Below, piece by piece: positions 23,672 to 27,896 of a DNA stretch of 27,896 bases. The number at the start of each line of letters is the position of its first letter. Positions within the stretch are counted from its first letter, which is position 1. The DNA is from JBCDBD01 sp039184335. GTDB lineage: Bacteria; Bacteroidota; Bacteroidia; Flavobacteriales; Flavobacteriaceae. The position numbers were made by a program, and so were the translations under genes. The stretch lies in assembly GCA_039184335.1 (NCBI GenBank), contig JBCDBD010000038.1, positions 1-27,896 on the forward strand, read 5' to 3'. The notes under the pieces were generated by a model. That model searched no databases and was not told where the DNA came from. It saw nothing but the letters and a program-made list of their open reading frames with translations.

Positions 23672-25165
23672 CACTTTATAGTGCCCTAAGCCATCGGCCA
23701 ATTTTCTGTCATTCGATAGTCGCTGTACTTTGTTTTGCCCACCTAATTTTCCCAATGACTTCATGTGTTCTTGAAAGCCGTTGTGCCTAATCATCGTGAT
23801 TCGTAATGGTTGAAGAATTTTCCCTTCGATCAGGTCAAGGTAATAACTATTCTGTTTTTGCATCGAAAGTTCCAAAAGATTGGAAAATTTGACTATATCA
23901 GAAGGTGGGTTTTCAAACTCAATCAACCATTCATGTGAGGGAAGTTCACCTTGGGCAGGTGTCGTAACAGGGGCCACTGTAAACTCGTTTACTATGGCAT
24001 CGGTTTCGTGTATGGCATGTTTCATGGCTTCTTCAACTTCTTTTGCGATGACATGCTCCCCAAATGCAGATATAAAATGCTTAATGCGACCTGAGACGAT
24101 AATTTTGTAGGGCTTCAATGAAATAAACTGAACGGTATCTCCAAGGTTGTAGGCCCATAACCCGGCGTTGGTCGAAATGATCATGGCATAGTTGACACCG
24201 AGTTCCACTTCTTTGAGTGTTACTCTTTTTGGGTTGGCTGAAAAAAAGTCATCTGCCCTTACAAATTCATAAAACACCCCTGAATTCAAAAGTAAGAGCA
24301 TTCCCTTTTCCTTTTGGGAGTTTTGGTAGGCAAAAAAGCCTTCGCTCGCAGGAAAAAGTTCGATACTATCCATTTTTTTTCCTATCAAATTTTCAAATCT
24401 TGCGCGGTAAGGTTCATAATTAACACCCCCATAAATAAAAAGTTGAAAGTTTTTGAATAGCTCGCCAATCTTCTTTTGGTGTTTTTTCTGTAGCTTTTCG
24501 AAATACATCTGTACCCAAGAAGGAATACCTGCAATGACCGTCATGTTCTCTTTTTCGGTCTCGTCGACAATTTGTGTGACTTTTTCTTCCCAATCCTCAA
24601 TACAGTTCGTTTCCCATGATGGGAGTCTGTTTTTTTGAAGGTAGTTGGGCACATAATGTGCAGAAATACCTGAGAGCCTCCCTAACGGGATGCCCCCTTT
24701 TTCTTCAAGAACGGGACTTCCTTGCAGAAAAATCATCTTTCCATCCACAAATTTGGAAGTTCCAGTTTCATGTATGTAGTTGAGAATGGCATCTCGGGAA
24801 GCCTCAACTTGGTGCTTGATGGAAACTTTAGTGATGGGTATGTATTTTGCACCCGATGTGGTGCCTGATGTTTTTGCAAAATAAATCGGTTTCCCAGGCC
24901 ATAGCACATCTTCTTGCCCCTCAAGAATACAATTGACAAAAGGCTTAAGTTCTTCATAGTCGCGAATGGGTACACGCTTTATAAAATCTGCATGTGTCTT
25001 TATCTGCTCAAATTGGTGGGCTTTTCCAAAATGGGTGCCAGAGGCTGTTTTGATCAATCTAGAAAAAAGTTGTTCTTGCGCCCTGACGGGATTGTTGATC
25101 CATTTTTCATTTTTCATAGCAACAACCCTAGCAAAAACCTTAGCGGCAATTGATTTAAGAGACAT
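23660..25165 (-). CDS. GH3-family acyl-adenylate / amido synthetase-like protein
   Basis: 501 residues related to the plant GH3 auxin-responsive enzymes, members of the adenylate-forming superfamily. The phosphate-binding loop is YFAKTSGTTSGAKYIPIT (TSGTTSG at 99-105). Further matches are IPSWVQMYFEKL, FIYGGVNYEPY, ELFPASEGFFAYQ and the hinge-like YNLGDTVQFISLKPYKIIVSG. Plant members couple acyl acids to amino acids via an acyl-AMP; the substrates of the Bacteroidota proteins are not established as far as I know. No signal peptide. It follows the M23 peptidase gene by 6 bases. Its neighbourhood looks like conserved housekeeping context rather than part of the polysaccharide locus. Confidence 0.9.
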   Translation of the reverse strand: MSLKSIAAKVFARVVAMKNEKWINNPVRAQEQLFSRLIKTASGTHFGKAHQFEQIKTHADFIKRVPIRDYEELKPFVNCILEGQEDVLWPGKPIYFAKTSGTTSGAKYIPITKVSIKHQVEASRDAILNYIHETGTSKFVDGKMIFLQGSPVLEEKGGIPLGRLSGISAHYVPNYLQKNRLPSWETNCIEDWEEKVTQIVDETEKENMTVIAGIPSWVQMYFEKLQKKHQKKIGELFKNFQLFIYGGVNYEPYRARFENLIGKKMDSIELFPASEGFFAYQNSQKEKGMLLLLNSGVFYEFVRADDFFSANPKRVTLKEVELGVNYAMIISTNAGLWAYNLGDTVQFISLKPYKIIVSGRIKHFISAFGEHVIAKEVEEAMKHAIHETDAIVNEFTVAPVTTPAQGELPSHEWLIEFENPPSDIVKFSNLLELSMQKQNSYYLDLIEGKILQPLRITMIRHNGFQEHMKSLGKLGGQNKVQRLSNDRKLADGLGHYKVAKA

Positions 25166-25171
25166 TAGGTT

Positions 25172-26041
25172 TCAATTAAAATCCACATAATCCAATGGGT
25201 TGACAGGTTTTCCATTGTTCCAAAGTTCAAAGTGCAAGTGGGGGCCGGTTGTCAATTCTCCTGTATTGCCCACTGAAGCGATTACTTCACCTGCCCTTAC
25301 CAATTCTCCTTGTGACTTGCTCAGGGAGCCACAATGCTTATACACCGAAATAAGATTTTCTTTGTGCTCCACGATAATTACATTGCCCGTATCTGAAGTC
25401 CATTCTGAAAAAATGACCGTCCCATCTGCTACAGATTTAATCGGTGAGTTGATGACGGCCACTACGTCAATGGCATAGTGTTTTTTATCGGCATCATACC
25501 CTGCCGAAATCGATCCGCTCAAGGGTGAAAAAAGGATAATGCTATTTCTGTTGATATCTCGATCAAAGAGACTGTACTTGTCTTCCAGCTCGACTTCTTC
25601 ACGGAGTGCCAAATCTTCCCGTATCGGGGTGAGATCAATGGTAGAAGGGTCTAATTTATATTTTTCAAACAGGGAGTCCCTATTGGTCTGGTTGTTCTCA
25701 ACATCACCTCGCAATACCATTCGAACATTATCTAAATACCTATTGGTATAGTTTAGTACGGTTACCAACGAGTCCGTTCTATAGGTCAATTCAGTAGCTT
25801 GTCTTTTCAATTTTGTGGAAGAATACCCTGGTATATATTCCCTAAGCGGTGTAAATGCAATAAGCAGGGTCGTAAAGCCTATCAAGACTATAGCAAACAA
25901 TGATCCCGTCACAAATACATTGAGCCTATTCAACTTGAAGGATATTTTTTCCTCAAATGTGTTTTCGTTGAGAATGACCAACCGATACTTGTGCAAAAGC
26001 TTCCGCTTGATTTCTTTTCTTTTCTTTTGCTGCTTTGCCAT
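25172..26041 (-). CDS. Membrane-anchored M23-family (LytM) metallopeptidase
   Basis: 289 residues: a basic cytoplasmic N-terminus (KQQKKRKEIKRKLLHKYR), one helix at about 42-64, a linker, and a C-terminal LytM domain. Zinc ligands visible: HYAID (His188, Asp192) and GPHLHFE (His268, His270), with a further conserved His236 in YKHCGSL. It would cut or bind peptidoglycan stem peptides on the periplasmic side. All metal ligands are present, so it is probably active rather than a degenerate EnvC/NlpD-like activator. It is transcribed divergently from tatA across 182 bases and is the first gene of an operon with the GH3-like gene. Confidence 0.92.
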   Translation of the reverse strand: MAKQQKKRKEIKRKLLHKYRLVILNENTFEEKISFKLNRLNVFVTGSLFAIVLIGFTTLLIAFTPLREYIPGYSSTKLKRQATELTYRTDSLVTVLNYTNRYLDNVRMVLRGDVENNQTNRDSLFEKYKLDPSTIDLTPIREDLALREEVELEDKYSLFDRDINRNSIILFSPLSGSISAGYDADKKHYAIDVVAVINSPIKSVADGTVIFSEWTSDTGNVIIVEHKENLISVYKHCGSLSKSQGELVRAGEVIASVGNTGELTTGPHLHFELWNNGKPVNPLDYVDFN

Positions 26042-26046
26042 GAATA

Positions 26047-26054
26047 CAAAGATA
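26047..26054 (-). promoter_or_regulatory. Candidate -7 element very close to the M23 start codon
   Basis: TATCTTTG on the minus strand fits TAnnTTTG but ends 5 bases before the ATG, which would give an almost leaderless transcript. No good -33 element is seen, so this may be chance. Confidence 0.3.
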
Positions 26055-26223
26055 ATCTTAGATTTTTATATTTTGTTAAGGGTATTCTAATTGTAATGGC
26101 CCTTTTATTAGGTCTTTTTTAATAGATTGCCCACAATTTGCAGGTATATTTTTCGTTAATACGGAGTAGCCTTTCTTGCTTCTTTTTACTACTTTTATCT
26201 ACATTTTGTACAAAGTGCTATTT

Positions 26224-26418
26224 ATGATTATTCAAACTATTTTTCTTGGCATGTTGGGTCCTTGGCAAATCGTACTGATTGTCTTGGTGGTATTACTTCT
26301 TTTTGGGGGCAAAAAAATACCTGAATTGATGCGCGGATTGGGCAGTGGTATCAAAGAATTCAAAGATGCCTCCAAAGAAGATGAAAAAATTGAAGGTAAA
26401 AACGAAGTTGACCCCTAA
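26224..26418 (+). CDS. tatA: Sec-independent protein translocase TatA/E-type subunit
   Basis: 64 residues from ATG 26224. A short N-terminus (MIIQTIFLGMLGPWQ) leads to one membrane helix (IVLIVLVVLLLFG), the FGGKKIPELMRGLGSGIKEF hinge and amphipathic helix, and an acidic-basic tail. FG..K.PEL.R.LG.....FK is diagnostic for TatA. It forms the variable-size pore of the twin-arginine pathway for folded proteins. A 16-residue upstream extension to 26176 is rejected because it adds a second hydrophobic stretch not found in the family. No tatC lies beside it, as is common in Bacteroidota. It reads away from the M23 gene. Confidence 0.93.
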   Translation: MIIQTIFLGMLGPWQIVLIVLVVLLLFGGKKIPELMRGLGSGIKEFKDASKEDEKIEGKNEVDP

Positions 26419-26571
26419 TTTCCTTATTTCCTTCCAACGCACCACCATTTTATTTTCTTCTGCCTTCATTTTCATTGGCAATCATTGATGGCATGACCTC
26501 CGGTTTCTTAACCTAAGCGACAAAATAGCCTGTTTTCACAACAAAAACTAAGGGTTCTACCTCCCAAAGTC

Positions 26572-26579
26572 TATTTTTG
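26572..26579 (+). promoter_or_regulatory. Candidate -7 promoter element for the OmpA/PD40-family gene
   Basis: TATTTTTG on the plus strand, about 80 bases before the ATG at 26660, in the otherwise empty gap 26419-26659. No convincing TTG is found at the expected upstream distance. I see no ORF or RNA gene in the rest of the gap. Confidence 0.35.
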
Positions 26580-26659
26580 GCCTTGCATAGTGTCATTTAT
26601 GATGGCTATAAACTCTATTTCAAACCATTACTTACAACTATAGGCTCAAGCAAAGCGTT

Positions 26660-27896
26660 ATGAAAAAATTAATTTCGTGCTGTTTCCTATTCATCTCCTT
26701 GGCAGCTTCATCACAAACATTGAGTTACACTACGTTTGAAGATGAAGAAGATGCAATGCCATCAACTGTTCTTGAATCCAACAGTACTGAACGGGATAAA
26801 ACGATTTCTTTAGATTCAAGAAAAGCTATTTTATCGAACAGGGCCAATAGGCTGCTTAAAAAAGCAGATGAGCTTTTTGATATGATGTGGTATGCTGAAG
26901 CCGCTAAATACTATGAACAGGGGTTGAAAAAAATCAATGGGATTCCTTCAAAACATATTCTTCAAAGGGCAGGTGATGCGCAATACTATACTTCAAATAT
27001 GGAAAGGGCACACTTCTGGTATGGCCTTTTGTATGAAAATTATAAGAATGAGCTTTCCGCTGACCACATTTTTAAGTATGCCCATGCGCTCAAAGGAAAT
27101 TCTAAATATGGAAAAGCAAAGCGAATGATGCGCCTTTACCGAAAAGTACATGCTGTAGCACCTGGTCATTCTAAAAGGGAAAAGGTCTTGGAAACCATCT
27201 TGGGTACATCACAGGAAGCAGAAATCAAAAATATGGCCATCAATTCAAAATATTCTGAATTTTCGCCCATGTTCTTCAATCAAGACAAAATCGTCTATGC
27301 CTCAGCGAAAGATTCCGGTTTTTTGACCACTAGAAGGTATAAATGGAACAACCAGCCCTATTTGGACCTTTATGTTGCCCGAATCAACAAAACATCACTT
27401 GATCTAAAAGGTCAAAAAAAATTCTCGAAAAAAGTAAATACAAAGTATCACGAAGCATCCGTCACATTTTCCCCAGATGGCCAAACGATGTATTTTACAA
27501 GGAACAATAGCAATGGAAAACGTGTGGTATGGGGAGAGAAAAAGGTCAATCACCTAAAAATCTACAAGTCTGTCTTGGTCAATGGAGAATGGTCAGAAGC
27601 TATGGAGCTCCCCTTTAACAGTAATGAATATTCGACTGGCCATCCGGCCCTCAGTCCCGATGGTAAATTACTGTACTTTGTTTCTGATAGACCTGGAAGC
27701 ATGGGAAAAACCGATATCTTTGTTGTTGATGTCTTGGAAAATGGCAATTTTTCTGCTCCACGAAACCTAGGTCCAGAGGTAAATACGGGAGAAAGGGAAA
27801 TGTTCCCTTTCGTAAATAACGAGAAACTATATTTCTCTTCTGATGGGCACACCGGTCTTGGAGGCTTAGATATCTTTCAAGCAATGTATGAAAACG
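26660..27896 (+). CDS. TPR/PD40 OmpA-family envelope protein, N-terminal part (runs off window)
   Basis: About 412 residues are readable before the window ends. A signal peptide (MKKLISCCFLFISLAASSQ) targets it to the envelope. A TPR-like helical region follows (ANRLLKKADELFDMMWYAEA and AAKYYEQGLKKINGIPSKHI, roughly residues 55-150). WD40-like PD40 repeats come next, with SVTFSPDGQTMYFTRN, HPALSPDGKLLYFVSDRPGS and FPFVNNEKLYFSSDGHTGLG, the last followed by GGLDIF. This order (TPR, PD40, then usually a carboxypeptidase-regulatory-like domain and an OmpA peptidoglycan-binding domain) is a widespread Bacteroidota outer-membrane family; the OmpA part would lie beyond 27896. Probable structural or envelope-tethering role. 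Not connected to the polysaccharide operon. Confidence 0.88.
   Translation, partial: MKKLISCCFLFISLAASSQTLSYTTFEDEEDAMPSTVLESNSTERDKTISLDSRKAILSNRANRLLKKADELFDMMWYAEAAKYYEQGLKKINGIPSKHILQRAGDAQYYTSNMERAHFWYGLLYENYKNELSADHIFKYAHALKGNSKYGKAKRMMRLYRKVHAVAPGHSKREKVLETILGTSQEAEIKNMAINSKYSEFSPMFFNQDKIVYASAKDSGFLTTRRYKWNNQPYLDLYVARINKTSLDLKGQKKFSKKVNTKYHEASVTFSPDGQTMYFTRNNSNGKRVVWGEKKVNHLKIYKSVLVNGEWSEAMELPFNSNEYSTGHPALSPDGKLLYFVSDRPGSMGKTDIFVVDVLENGNFSAPRNLGPEVNTGEREMFPFVNNEKLYFSSDGHTGLGGLDIFQAMYEN

Noticed and set aside
24914..25190. Overlapping rightward open frames opposite the GH3-like gene.
   Set aside because: They are antisense to a strongly conserved enzyme and their proteins show no family features; they are by-products of its codon use.
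26200..26208. TACATTTTG before tatA as a promoter -7 element.
   Set aside because: It has one base too many between TA and TTTG, lies very close to the ATG and has no matching -33 element.
1..27896. Mobile elements, CRISPR arrays, tRNA or rRNA genes and a toxin-antitoxin or phage-defence system.
   Set aside because: No transposase or integrase signature, terminal inverted repeat pair, regular repeat-spacer pattern, tRNA-like cloverleaf or defence-protein motif was found on either strand.

Overview
The window looks like a chromosomal segment of a member of the Bacteroidota, most likely a marine-type Flavobacteriaceae. The DNA is AT-rich and Shine-Dalgarno sequences are largely absent. Several -7 elements of the Bacteroidota form TAnnTTTG can be read. 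The right end carries a grouping familiar from this family: an M23 peptidase with a long N-terminal anchor, a bacterial GH3-like synthetase, a TatA of the GMLGPWQ type and an OmpA/PD40 envelope protein. The genus cannot be fixed from the sequence alone.

Layout. From the right: a rightward TPR/PD40 OmpA-family gene that runs off the window (26660 onward) and rightward tatA (26224-26418). Divergent from these are leftward M23 peptidase and GH3-like genes (23660-26041). Next, still leftward, come a UDP-glucuronate 4-epimerase-like gene (22557-23567), a large Bacteroidota-specific protein with a phosphorylase-like C-terminus (20757-22448) and, coupled to it, a Wzz-type chain-length protein (19747-20760). 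A well-formed promoter (TTG-N19-TAGATTTG) then precedes a long leftward polysaccharide operon from 19592 down past position 1.

The operon begins with a sulfate-activation cassette: cysQ, a duplicated DUF2061 membrane protein, cysC, cysD and cysN. A sulfotransferase, an AlgD-like nucleotide-sugar dehydrogenase, a GT4 glycosyltransferase, an AlgI-like MBOAT O-acyltransferase and its SGNH partner follow. Then come a lipoprotein of the heparin-lyase-like polysaccharide lyase family, a Wzx-type flippase, a second sulfotransferase, a small lipoprotein, a GT2 glycosyltransferase and three tandem O-antigen polymerase/ligase-family membrane proteins. The last gene is the initiating polyprenyl-phosphate sugar transferase; its C-terminal part lies outside the window.

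How the genes fit together (inference): CysD/CysN/CysC make PAPS, the two sulfotransferases move sulfate onto a glycan, and CysQ removes the inhibitory by-product PAP. The AlgD-like enzyme and the epimerase suggest uronic acids; the MBOAT/SGNH pair suggests O-acylation; the lyase could trim or release a uronate-containing chain. The initiating transferase, two glycosyltransferases, flippase, polymerases and Wzz form a Wzx/Wzy-type assembly line. The best overall reading is a dedicated locus for a sulfated, acylated, probably uronate-containing exopolysaccharide or capsule. No outer-membrane export channel (Wza) and no tyrosine kinase are seen here.

No gene-free stretch exceeds 300 bases. The longest gaps are 26419-26659 (holds a candidate promoter), 9225-9389, 7964-8126, 19593-19746 (holds the main promoter) and 1828-1963. 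No tRNA, rRNA, CRISPR or insertion sequence was recognised.
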